Of a DNA stretch of 10,555 nucleotides, positions 1 to 6,637 are shown one piece after another. Source of the DNA: Candidatus Woesearchaeota archaeon (GTDB lineage Archaea; Nanobdellota; Nanobdellia; Woesearchaeales; ARS49). Position numbers and translations under genes: made by a program. Positions within the stretch are counted from its first letter, which is position 1; the number at the start of each line of letters is the position of its first letter. The stretch spans positions 1 through 10,555 of the forward strand of contig JACQMZ010000123.1 of the NCBI GenBank assembly GCA_016203345.1. The letters run 5' to 3'. Under the pieces are notes generated by a model, which searched no databases, was not told the origin of the DNA, and was given only the letters and a program-made list of their open reading frames with translations.

Positions 1-2
1 CC

Positions 3-101
3 ATGATGGTGTCCCGTCCAATAAAAAACCAGTTGCAAAATGGGTATGGTGGTTTTCGAGAATTCGTGTTCTCGAAAACCCTGCCTATCAGCAAAAAATA
101 A
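3..101 (+). CDS. possible 3' end of an upstream gene (partial, doubtful)
   Basis: A plus-strand frame is open from the left edge of the window to a TAA at 99-101. From the first ATG it would encode about 32 residues, including the stretch GYGGFREFVFSKTLPISKK. It could be the C-terminal end of a gene starting outside the window, or non-coding sequence that happens to stay open. Part of it is made by the perfect inverted repeat at 51-80, so the peptide may be only a translation of a repeat. I recognise no domain. Only the upstream sequence can decide. Confidence 0.2.
   Translation: MMVSRPIKNQLQNGYGGFREFVFSKTLPISKK
51..80. repeat. perfect 12-bp inverted repeat (hairpin), 6-base loop
   Basis: GGTTTTCGAGAA at 51-62 and TTCTCGAAAACC at 69-80 are exact reverse complements, separated by TTCGTG. 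No T-run follows, so it does not look like a terminator of either bacterial or archaeal type. The arms share the TTTTC...GAAAA pattern with the palindromes at 874-916 and 8516-8557, so it may be a distant member of the same small-repeat family. That link is weak. Confidence 0.75.
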
Positions 102-132
102 CAGAAGCTTAACACGTACCGTAAAACTACAG

Positions 133-141
133 TTTTAAATA
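133..141 (+). promoter_or_regulatory. TATA box of the ABC exporter operon
   Basis: TTTTAAATA is centred about 29 bases before the GTG at 166. That is the archaeal TATA-to-start-site distance, so transcription would begin at or almost at the start codon and give a leaderless mRNA. No Shine-Dalgarno sequence precedes this GTG, which fits. Confidence 0.5.
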
Positions 142-165
142 AGCGATTGTCAACGCAATACGCTT

Positions 166-855
166 GTGAAATCATTAATCGACATCCGTGACGTATGGAA
201 AACCTATCATATGGGTACGACTGCCGTTCACGCCTTGCGGGGTCTTACGCTTCAGGTGAATAAGGGCGAATTTCTTGCCGTGCAGGGTCCGTCTGGGAGC
301 GGCAAGAGCACCTGCATGAACATTGTCGGGTGCCTTGATTTGCCTACCAAAGGAAAAGTGTTGTTGGACGGTAAAGACATTGCCCATCTGAAGGAGTCTG
401 ATTTGGCGCAAATTCGCGGGCGCATGATCGGGTTTGTGTTTCAGAAGTTCCACCTCATTCCAACGCTTACTGCTGTCGAAAACGTAATGTTACCGCTCAC
501 CTTCCAAGGCGTTCCTGAAAATAAGCGTCTGGACAGGGCAGAATATCTCCTTCAACTCGTTGGACTCAGGGACCGCATGCATCACAAGCCTAATGAATTG
601 AGTGGTGGCCAACAGCAACGCGTCGCTATCGCTCGCGCGTTGGCCGTTGATCCGCCTGTTATTCTGGCAGACGAGCCGACTGGAAACCTTGACAGCGCAA
701 CTGGCGTGACTGTTATGAAACTCCTTCAGGAACTCCACATCCAGCAGCACAAGACGCTTGTTCTTGTCACGCACGACAACCATCTTGCTTCGCATGCAGA
801 CAGAGTTGCGTACCTCAGTGATGGAAAAATAGTTAAACAGGTACAGCATGAATGA
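166..855 (+). CDS. ABC transporter ATPase, MacB/LolD type
   Basis: This is the cytoplasmic nucleotide-binding subunit of a type VII (MacB/LolCDE/FtsEX-like) ABC system, which hydrolyses ATP to drive the permeases encoded downstream. All motifs are intact in the 229 residues: Walker A GPSGSGKST at 41-49, Q-loop Gln93 in FVFQKFHL, signature LSGGQQQ at 145-151, Walker B VILADEP at 165-171 with catalytic Glu170, D-loop near 175, and switch His203 in VTHD. The length is normal for the family. The start is a GTG without a ribosome binding site, placed to suit a leaderless transcript from the TATA box at 133-141. Its stop overlaps an ATG at 852 (ATGA), and the genes for its membrane partners follow on the same strand. 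The family is certain; the substrate is unknown. Confidence 0.95.
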   Translation: MKSLIDIRDVWKTYHMGTTAVHALRGLTLQVNKGEFLAVQGPSGSGKSTCMNIVGCLDLPTKGKVLLDGKDIAHLKESDLAQIRGRMIGFVFQKFHLIPTLTAVENVMLPLTFQGVPENKRLDRAEYLLQLVGLRDRMHHKPNELSGGQQQRVAIARALAVDPPVILADEPTGNLDSATGVTVMKLLQELHIQQHKTLVLVTHDNHLASHADRVAYLSDGKIVKQVQHE

Positions 856-873
856 ATCCGCGGCTCTTGTCAA

Positions 874-916
874 GAATTTTCAGAACTCAGCCCTTGGGCT
901 TCGTTCAGGAAAATTC
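874..916 (+). repeat. palindromic element, copy A, in frame at the 5' end of the next gene
   Basis: This 43-base element has outer arms GAATTTTC and GAAAATTC (perfect reverse complements), then GAAC/GTTC, then an inner 5-bp hairpin AGCCC-TT-GGGCT. Its outer arms and the segment CGTTCAGGAAAATTC recur exactly in copy B at 8516-8557. It begins 18 bases after the ATPase stop codon and ends 13 bases before the likely GTG start at 930. It is open in the frame of the downstream gene, where its right arm reads VQENS followed by G. Confidence 0.8.
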
Positions 917-929
917 TGGGGAAAGGAAA

Positions 930-2117
930 GTGGTGCATAAAAAACTACGATGGGTATCTGTTTTTTTCATGCTTTTACTTCCAACCGTATTCGCAGGCAT
1001 TCAGGCAAGCCAGGTCACCGTCACTGCATTGAAGTATGAGCCTGCTCCGGCAGAACCGGGAAGTTACGTTGATGTGTATGTGAAAGTTCAGAACGAAGGC
1101 TTGACGACAGAAGACTTCACCATAACGACAGAACCCGAGTATCCATTCTCCCTTGCCACAGGTGAAGAGGTGACGAAATCTCTTGGCAGGCTGCCTTCTG
1201 GTGAAGACGCGGTTGTGCAGTTCAGGATCAATGTTGATTTGGCCGCGCGGTCAGAAACCAAAAACCTCACGTTTTATTACAAATACCAAAAACAACCGCA
1301 ATGGGTCAAATTTGAATACCCGATTCAGGTTCAGACGCAGGACGCGTCGCTCACTATTGAACATTACCGAGTTTCCCCTGCTGTGGTGAAACCAGGCGAA
1401 CAGGCGGGTATTATCATTACCCTCAAAAATAACGGGCGCATTGGCGTTAAGAACATTGACGTCACCATTCTTCCGGATCTTGATGAGAACAAATTCAGCA
1501 TCGTCGGCACAGGCACCACCAAACGTGTGCCGTCGCTTGAGCCCAACCGCAACATCACAGTAACTTTTGACGTGGTGGCTGACACCACCGCTGAAACTAA
1601 AGTGTACACTATTCCTGTCAATCTTTCCTTCTCAGACGTGCGCAATCGCGAAAAATCAGTCTCAGGGACGCTCACGCTTCTCGTCGGCGCAGAGCCAGAA
1701 GTGCGCGCGTCCATTGACTCCACCACTGTCACCAAGGAGGAACTGATTGGCACGGTTAGCGTCAAAATGATTAACAGCGGCATCGTGGATCTCAAATACG
1801 TCAATGTCGTTCTGCAACCGTCAAAAGAGTACACCATACTTTCTCCGTCGACGGAAGAATATGTGGGCAATCTGGATTCTGATGATTTTGAAACTATAGA
1901 CTTTCTCATCAAAGCAAACTCGGAACGTCCTCTGCTTTCGCTCACCGCAAACTTCAAAGATCCGTACAACAAAGACTATGCTGTCGCGTATGATCTCCCG
2001 CTGATTCTCCGCAGCAAGCAAGAACTCGGACAGTCAAGCAACACCGCACTCATCATCGGAGCAGTTCTTGTGCTCATCATTCTCGCCATCATCTACCGGT
2101 TTCGGAAAAAGCGATAA
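930..2117 (+). CDS. secreted, membrane-anchored protein with three CARDB-like (COG1361) domains
   Basis: This is an extracytoplasmic β-rich protein held by a C-terminal helix. Counted from GTG 930 (395 residues), residues 1-26 form a signal peptide: basic n-region HKKLR, then hydrophobic VSVFFMLLLPTVFAG. Three Ig-like repeats follow at about 27-138, 139-253 and 254-368, each with the CARDB-type pattern of a PG or P-rich turn followed by V.NNG or V.NEG. A single membrane helix lies at 372-391, followed by the basic anchor RKKR. The start is open to question. An ATG at 852 overlaps the ATPase stop, but it would add 26 residues made mostly by the palindrome at 874-916 and push the signal peptide inward. 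GTG 930 (or 933) follows a purine-rich stretch GGGGAAAGG and gives a normal signal peptide. Lying between ATPase and permeases, it is probably the external partner of the exporter, standing where bacteria have a MacA-like adaptor; that role is inferred. Confidence 0.85.
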   Translation: MVHKKLRWVSVFFMLLLPTVFAGIQASQVTVTALKYEPAPAEPGSYVDVYVKVQNEGLTTEDFTITTEPEYPFSLATGEEVTKSLGRLPSGEDAVVQFRINVDLAARSETKNLTFYYKYQKQPQWVKFEYPIQVQTQDASLTIEHYRVSPAVVKPGEQAGIIITLKNNGRIGVKNIDVTILPDLDENKFSIVGTGTTKRVPSLEPNRNITVTFDVVADTTAETKVYTIPVNLSFSDVRNREKSVSGTLTLLVGAEPEVRASIDSTTVTKEELIGTVSVKMINSGIVDLKYVNVVLQPSKEYTILSPSTEEYVGNLDSDDFETIDFLIKANSERPLLSLTANFKDPYNKDYAVAYDLPLILRSKQELGQSSNTALIIGAVLVLIILAIIYRFRKKR

Positions 2118-2119
2118 TT

Positions 2120-3334
2120 ATGCTGGCAGACCTTTTTCGTCTTTCACTGCGTTCCCTTGCGCATAGGGCCACTCGTACGTGGCTTACAATGATTGGCATC
2201 TTTATTGGGGTGGCAGCGGTTGTCGCTTTAGTGTCTTTGGGCCAGGGAATGAAGGACGCCGTTAACTCGCAATTTTCAGCTGTTGGCACTGACAAGATTA
2301 TCGTGCAGGGCGCGAGTGCAGGATTCGGGCCGCCTGGGCAAAACACGGCAGGCGCAGTGGACGTTGACGATCTTGAACTCGTGCGAAAAGTCACAGGGGT
2401 GCGGCGCGCGGCAGGCCGTCTTCTCCGCTCTATGAACTTTGAATATGGAGGCGGAAGCGTGGTCACGTTCGCCGCAAGCATTCCGGAAACGCCAGATGAT
2501 CGTGACCTTGTCATTGAAGCAAATAACATTAAAGTTAGTCAGGGTCGCCTGCTCAAGCCAGGAGATAAACGAAAAATCCTGATCGGCAATCATTTGTGGA
2601 CTGTGGATCATTTCCCAAAAAAGATTGTGCTTGGGTCGAAAATGACGATTCAGGACGAGCAGTTTGAAGTTGTTGGCTTGTTGCAAAAGATTGGGGCAGG
2701 GAGGGATGAAGCTGTGTTCATGAACGAAGATGACGTTCGGGACTTGATCGACGACAAGGACGTGTACAGTGTCATCGTTGCTCAAGCTGACGCCGGAGTA
2801 AAACCAGCTGTTGTGTCTAATAGAATTCTTGCTACTATTCGAAAGGACAGGCACCAGAAGGAGGGGTTTGAAGACGTGACGGTGACGACAAGCGAGGATC
2901 TCATCGCCAGCATCAACATCATCCTCGGCGTGGTCCAAGCAGTCTTTGTTGGCATCGCGCTTATCAGCCTTCTCGTAGGAGGCATCGGCATCATGAATAC
3001 CATGTACACGGCTGTTCTCCAACGTGCGCAGGAGATTGGCATTATCAAAGCTATTGGCGGAAGGAATGAACACGTGCTCTGGATTTTTCTTCTCGAAAGC
3101 GGCCTTCTGGGGCTCACAGGCGGCGCAATCGGCATTATCACAGGCATTGGGTTGAGCAAAACAGTCGAATTTGCCGCGAAGGGTTGGCTTGGAAATGTTC
3201 TCAAGGCATCTTTTCCATGGTACCTTATCGTCGGCGCGCTCTTGTTTTCTTTCGTCATCGGCATGGTTTCAGGTGCACTTCCTGCGCGCCAGGCAAGCAT
3301 GCTTCCCCCAGTAGATGCATTGCGAGGTGCCTGA
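2120..3334 (+). CDS. ABC transporter permease, MacB/FtsX family (first paralogue)
   Basis: This is a membrane permease of the SalY/MacB (COG0577) type, 404 residues. Helix 1 lies at about 21-41 (WLTMIGIFIGVAAVVALVSL). A large extracytoplasmic MacB_PCD-type domain runs to about 265. Three helices follow, near 268-292, 322-346 and 366-386, as in FtsX domains. The cytoplasmic loop with QRAQEIGIIKAIGG is the conserved stretch that contacts the ATPase. The start is ATG 2120, two bases after the previous stop, with no clear ribosome binding site. It is clearly paralogous to the next gene along its whole length, and the two probably form a heterodimer with two copies of the ATPase. The substrate cannot be read from the sequence; MacB relatives export peptides, lipoproteins or toxins, while FtsX relatives control cell-wall hydrolases. 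Confidence 0.93.
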   Translation: MLADLFRLSLRSLAHRATRTWLTMIGIFIGVAAVVALVSLGQGMKDAVNSQFSAVGTDKIIVQGASAGFGPPGQNTAGAVDVDDLELVRKVTGVRRAAGRLLRSMNFEYGGGSVVTFAASIPETPDDRDLVIEANNIKVSQGRLLKPGDKRKILIGNHLWTVDHFPKKIVLGSKMTIQDEQFEVVGLLQKIGAGRDEAVFMNEDDVRDLIDDKDVYSVIVAQADAGVKPAVVSNRILATIRKDRHQKEGFEDVTVTTSEDLIASINIILGVVQAVFVGIALISLLVGGIGIMNTMYTAVLQRAQEIGIIKAIGGRNEHVLWIFLLESGLLGLTGGAIGIITGIGLSKTVEFAAKGWLGNVLKASFPWYLIVGALLFSFVIGMVSGALPARQASMLPPVDALRGA

Positions 3335-4539
3335 TGGACGCAGATATTGCCATCCTGGCGGCGCGCAATGTTGCCAAGGGAAAAAAGAGAGCATTCCTTA
3401 CTATTCTCGGCATTTTCATTGGCATAGTTGCGGTCGTCGCCCTTGTTTCTCTTGGCCAAGGGCTTCAGCGTACCATTAACGAACAGTTTGAAAAAGTTGG
3501 GGCAGATAAGATTCTCATCCAAGCCAAGCAGGTCGGGTTTGGCGACGCCGATGCGCCTGGCCAGCTTACCAAGCGCGACATTGACATTATTTCAAATGCG
3601 CATGGCGTGAATCAGGTGGCAGGATTTCTGTTTCGCGCAGGCAGCGTCGAGTTCAATAACGTCCAGCGGACGCTGTACGTCATGAGCGTGCCGGAAAAGC
3701 CTGCTGAAATTGACTTGTCAAATGCTTTTCACACGATGGATGCAGATGAAGGGAGATTGTTGACGCACAATGATAGGCAAAAGGCAGTCATTGGTACAAG
3801 CGTTGCGCACAACAGGCAATTCAGAAAAAACGCAGGTATTGGAAACAAAATCCTTGTCAATGGCGAGTCGTTTGAAATTGTAGGCATCCTTAAACGTATT
3901 GGCGATCCTGGAATGGACGGCTCGGTCGTCATTGCTGAAGAAGACGCGAGACGGCTTCTGAACGCGTCGCTGGAGTACACGATGGTTGTTGCCCAGGCAG
4001 GCCAGCCGGAAATTGTCGCGGAGCGCATCGAAAAGGTGCTGAGAAGGGACAGGAATCAGAAAGAAGGAAAGGAGGATTTCAGCGTGCAGTCCAGCACTGA
4101 CCTTATTGAAACGTTCAACAAAGTCCTTCTCATCATTCAGGTTGTTTTTGCAGGTATTGCCGCCATCAGCCTTCTCGTCGCTGGCACAGGCATCATGAAC
4201 ACGATGTACACGGCTGTCCTCGAGCGAACTCAGGAAATCGGAGTGATGAAAGCGATCGGTGCGAAGAATAGTCACATTCTTGTTCTGTTTCTCATTGAGA
4301 GCGGACTTCTGGGATTAACAGGCGGCATCCTGGGGGTGGTGACCGGGTTTGCAATAAGTAAAGGCGTTGAAGTCGCGGCTAATTCTGCTTTTGGCGCAGG
4401 AACAATTACGGCAATATATCCGCCATACCTCATCATTGGTGCGCTCGCGTTTTCTGCCATCATCGGCATGATCAGCGGAACTCTTCCTGCACTGCAGGCG
4501 GCGAAACTTAAGCCAGTTGAAGCGTTGAGGTACGAGTGA
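3334..4539 (+). CDS. ABC transporter permease, MacB/FtsX family (second paralogue)
   Basis: This second permease has 401 residues. Its layout matches the upstream paralogue: helix 1 at about 19-39 (AFLTILGIFIGIVAVVALVS), an extracytoplasmic domain, then three C-terminal helices with the coupling stretch ERTQEIGVMKAIGAK between the first two. ATG 3334 overlaps the preceding TGA by one base (TGATG), and GAGGTG at 3324-3329 is a good ribosome binding site, so translation is probably coupled. A longer in-frame opening from 3184 is rejected because its extra residues only overlap the first permease and have no family similarity. The pair probably arose by tandem duplication: segments such as VVALVSLGQG and GIMNTMYTAVL are nearly identical, while the extracytoplasmic parts have diverged. 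Confidence 0.93.
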   Translation: MDADIAILAARNVAKGKKRAFLTILGIFIGIVAVVALVSLGQGLQRTINEQFEKVGADKILIQAKQVGFGDADAPGQLTKRDIDIISNAHGVNQVAGFLFRAGSVEFNNVQRTLYVMSVPEKPAEIDLSNAFHTMDADEGRLLTHNDRQKAVIGTSVAHNRQFRKNAGIGNKILVNGESFEIVGILKRIGDPGMDGSVVIAEEDARRLLNASLEYTMVVAQAGQPEIVAERIEKVLRRDRNQKEGKEDFSVQSSTDLIETFNKVLLIIQVVFAGIAAISLLVAGTGIMNTMYTAVLERTQEIGVMKAIGAKNSHILVLFLIESGLLGLTGGILGVVTGFAISKGVEVAANSAFGAGTITAIYPPYLIIGALAFSAIIGMISGTLPALQAAKLKPVEALRYE

Positions 4540-4547
4540 TCCACAAC

Positions 4548-4556
4548 GTTTATCAA
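4548..4556 (+). promoter_or_regulatory. TATA-like box of the Nudix gene
   Basis: GTTTATCAA is centred about 27 bases before ATG 4579, in the 39-base gap after the permease. No ribosome binding site lies in front of the ATG, so a leaderless transcript independent of the ABC operon is likely. Confidence 0.45.
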
Positions 4557-4578
4557 TGCCGCCCATGAGATTTCATCC

Positions 4579-5106
4579 ATGGACGTGCGTTTGTGGACCA
4601 AAATCAGGGAAGTGATTACATACAAGGGATTTACTTCGGTTGTCCACAAAACATTCAGGCTTCCCAACGGAAAAGAGGGAACGTTTGACATTTCCAACGG
4701 CAGGGACGTTGCCAGCATTCTCCCTCTCACCAAACGGAATACTGTTGTGGTTGTCAGGCAATACCGGCCTGGTCCGGAAATGGTGTGTGAAGAGCTTCCA
4801 GGAGGCATGATCGAGCCTGGCGAATCACCTCTTGACTGCATTACTCGCGAGCTTGCGGAAGAGACAGGGTATACGGGCAAGATCGCACACGTCGCGACCA
4901 CTTCAGTGTCGCCGTATTCTGCCATCAAAGCAAATTTCTTCGTGGCCACAGGGTGCGAACGCTCAACAACCACTCATCTTGATGATCTTGAAGATGTGGC
5001 AGTCGCAGAAATTCCCTTTCCCGAATTCCGGCAAAAACTCAAGGAAGGAAAGCTTGGCACAATTGCAGGGGCGTATCTCTGCCTTGATCATTTGGGATTA
5101 TTGTGA
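4579..5106 (+). CDS. Nudix hydrolase, ADP-ribose pyrophosphatase type
   Basis: This is a cytoplasmic Mg-dependent hydrolase of nucleoside-diphosphate-linked compounds. Its nearest resemblance is to ADP-ribose pyrophosphatases (NudF-like), which split ADP-ribose to AMP and ribose-5-phosphate. A complete Nudix box GX5EX7REUXEEXGU lies at residues 76-98, with the metal-binding core REL.EE at 90-95. It is preceded by the EELPGG stretch typical of ADP-sugar hydrolases, and upstream by VVVVRQYRPG, the strand seen in the NudF group. The length of 175 residues is ordinary. Start ATG 4579 lies 27 bases from a TATA-like box. If the substrate is ADP-ribose, the product ribose-5-phosphate could feed the RpiB reaction encoded at 8571; that link is inference. 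Substrate choice within the family cannot be settled here. Confidence 0.9.
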   Translation: MDVRLWTKIREVITYKGFTSVVHKTFRLPNGKEGTFDISNGRDVASILPLTKRNTVVVVRQYRPGPEMVCEELPGGMIEPGESPLDCITRELAEETGYTGKIAHVATTSVSPYSAIKANFFVATGCERSTTTHLDDLEDVAVAEIPFPEFRQKLKEGKLGTIAGAYLCLDHLGLL

Positions 5107-5111
5107 ACAAG

Positions 5112-5120
5112 GTTTTTAAG
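5112..5120 (+). promoter_or_regulatory. TATA-like box upstream of the basic-tailed hypothetical gene
   Basis: GTTTTTAAG is centred about 27 bases before an ATG at 5143, the spacing seen for the leaderless genes at 166 and 4579. That ATG is not in frame with the following gene (see finding). The T5 run inside it could also help end the Nudix transcript, whose stop codon lies six bases upstream. Confidence 0.4.
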
Positions 5121-5170
5121 TTCGTTTATTCTCTGGTGTTGAATGGGAAGTCTGGAAGATTGATATTGCC

Positions 5171-5962
5171 TTGGCCGCCACTTCCCCAAACTACTTTCTC
5201 AGGAAAGTGTTGGAGTGCGCCGACAAAGGTGACGTGCTGGAAATTAAGAAATATATTGGCCTTTCCATCGCTTGTTGTGAGGCACATGGTCTTCAAGTTC
5301 CTGAAGAGCCAGGTGTGTTTCCGGAGAAGTACAAGAAATTCTTCCACATCTATACGCAACTCAAAGACTTGCATTGGATGGCGTACCAGAGAGCCATTCG
5401 ACAAAATGCTGCAAGAATAGTCGGACATGCGCTCACACGTGATGCATCATCGCCTGTTGACCGCAAAGCTTTTGATGACAGCGTCACTCAAGTTAAAGAC
5501 TTGTATCTTGACTGCTTGGACGACCTCCTGCCTCCAAACCGGCGGAACAAGAATGTGTCAGTAATGATTGAGTTTTTCAACAAGGTAGTTGATCCTTTCT
5601 TTGCGGAAGTTGCGGACTGTGCACGAACAGCAAATCACCCCCTTCGAGATCTGTATACCGTCGACAGAATTGAAGGAGTACCTTATGCGCGCACGGTGGT
5701 GACGGGAAGAGGCATTGTACGCGCATCATGGTATCACGACCAGTGGAAGCGTCAATCACGCCGCAAAATCCCTGTCTTTATCGATGCTGTGTATGAACGC
5801 GCATGGCGACTGTATTCTCCATTTATTTTACACCCAAGTAGACAGCGACGAGCAGGTGCCCGCGTCAAGACGTCTGCCAAACAGCAAAAAACTGCGAACG
5901 CAAGAAAGAAAAAAAGCCCTGTACGATCACGTGCGAGGAGAGGCAGGACGCACCGTAAATGA
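5171..5962 (+). CDS. hypothetical helical protein with Arg/Lys-rich C-terminal tail
   Basis: I do not recognise this family. The 263 residues look mainly α-helical (for example YFLRKVLECADKGDVLEI and IEFFNKVVDPFFAEVADCA). They end, from about residue 222, in a strongly basic tail with KKK, RSRARR and RTHRK, of the kind that binds nucleic acid. No signal peptide or membrane helix is seen. The start is uncertain. TTG 5171 has no ribosome binding site. The frame is open upstream to a stop at 5117-5119 and reads like protein (WKIDIA just before the TTG), but contains no ATG, GTG or TTG. ATG 5143 has the right promoter spacing but sits one base out of frame. The last 36 bases overlap the end of the minus-strand caspase-like gene. 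The A-run for Lys codons at 5909-5915 is also the oligo-T stretch downstream of that gene. Confidence 0.7.
   Translation: MAATSPNYFLRKVLECADKGDVLEIKKYIGLSIACCEAHGLQVPEEPGVFPEKYKKFFHIYTQLKDLHWMAYQRAIRQNAARIVGHALTRDASSPVDRKAFDDSVTQVKDLYLDCLDDLLPPNRRNKNVSVMIEFFNKVVDPFFAEVADCARTANHPLRDLYTVDRIEGVPYARTVVTGRGIVRASWYHDQWKRQSRRKIPVFIDAVYERAWRLYSPFILHPSRQRRAGARVKTSAKQQKTANARKKKSPVRSRARRGRTHRK
5909..5915 (-). terminator. oligo-T terminator of the caspase-like gene
   Basis: On the minus strand a run of seven T, followed by CTTTCTT, lies 12 bases after the stop codon of the caspase-like gene. Archaeal RNA polymerase ends transcription at such T-rich stretches without needing a hairpin. On the plus strand the same bases code for lysines in the tail of the convergent gene. 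Confidence 0.45.
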
Positions 5963-6412
5963 GAGGCTGCCAAACATGGTGAATTCCTGACCTTCTGCGA
6001 CGTGGTACTCAGTTTTAAAATCTGTAACACGTAATTCCCCTACGCGAACATAATTATTATTCTTGCTTAACGCATGCCGAAGCGCGCGCACAAGCGCTTG
6101 CGTGTAAATTCCTCCTTCTTTCACGCGCTCATATGCTGCTTCATCCTCCTGACTCGAGCCCATAAACGCGCAGTTGTTCAATCCGCCAATCACGCGGAAA
6201 TTCCTTGCAAAACAACAGTCAAGTATGCACAAGCGATTTCCCTTAATTCCTTCAAACTCCGCAAGTAGATTGTCAACATTGAAAACGCGTCCTTCGCCAC
6301 CGATAGTCAACTTGCCAAGCTTTCCACCATGCCCGCTGTAGTAAAACAGGAATAAGCCGTGCTCGTCCACTTTCGAGGCGACCACGCGCAAAGCAGACCA
6401 CGTGTGGGAGAA
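5927..6412 (-). pseudogene. caspase-like (peptidase C14) gene lacking its N-terminal part
   Basis: This is the C-terminal two-thirds of a caspase-fold cysteine protease. Counted from TTG 6391 (154 residues), the catalytic His is His21 in FYYSGHGG and the nucleophile is Cys60 in LDCCFA. Later caspase hallmarks follow: the MGSSQEDEAAYE loop, GGIYTQALVRAL, and a C-terminal strand ending QEFTMFGSLSFT. The usual SG after the nucleophile (C.SG) is replaced by A-R, which is unusual. The frame opens only after a TGA at 6413-6415, so the roughly 60-70 residues that normally precede the His strand (first β-strand and helix) are absent. The residues just after that stop, HTWSALRVVASKV, already look like the helix before the His strand, so coding homology begins there without any plausible start. 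A 5' truncation or frameshift is the simplest reading. A short functional protein from TTG 6391 cannot be excluded, but should not fold as a caspase. Confidence 0.7.
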
Positions 6413-6637
6413 TCAATTGGTTGTTCACACCGCTAATGTCGATTGGCATGGACCGATCCTTGTAAGCGAACGGTACATGATTTCGTCCTATTCTCGTGGG
6501 AGCGTTCACAACCACACTGGATTCGCCATACACGAGCACGCCGGTCTTCATAAGTCACGCGTGCGCATTCACACATATAAATTTTTCCCAGCAAGTAATA
6601 TAAACCAAAACAACCTGCAATCAGGAAAAGAGGTCTC
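6413..6637. other. gene-poor stretch between the caspase remnant and the sugar operon
   Basis: There is no convincing gene here. On the minus strand one frame stays open from 6551 across this stretch and contains YKDRSMPIDISGVNN, which may be a frameshifted piece of the caspase N-terminus. A second minus frame from 6639 (MRPLFLIAGCFGLYYLLGK) is hydrophobic, but its bases include the plus-strand promoter and it is probably chance. The right-hand end holds the promoter of the kinase gene. Confidence 0.5.
6575..6605 (+). promoter_or_regulatory. promoter region of the sugar-phosphate operon (two TATA candidates)
   Basis: ATATAAAT at 6575-6582 and TAATATAAAC at 6596-6605 both match archaeal TATA boxes. 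They would start transcription near 6604 or near 6627. Either leaves a short leader that includes GAGGT at 6630-6634, so unlike the other operons this one should be translated from a leadered mRNA. Confidence 0.5.

Noticed and set aside
51..80. Inverted repeat as a rho-independent terminator
   Set aside because: No T-run follows either arm, and the archaeal context makes hairpin-type termination unlikely.
1364..1972. Long minus-strand open frame opposite the CARDB-like protein
   Set aside because: It is Ser/Thr/Arg-rich with no domain and no promoter, and lies antisense to a gene with clear signal peptide, repeats and anchor.
3184..3333. N-terminal extension of the second permease from an ATG at 3184
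   Set aside because: The added residues overlap the first permease out of frame and lack family similarity, while ATG 3334 has a ribosome binding site and stop-start overlap.
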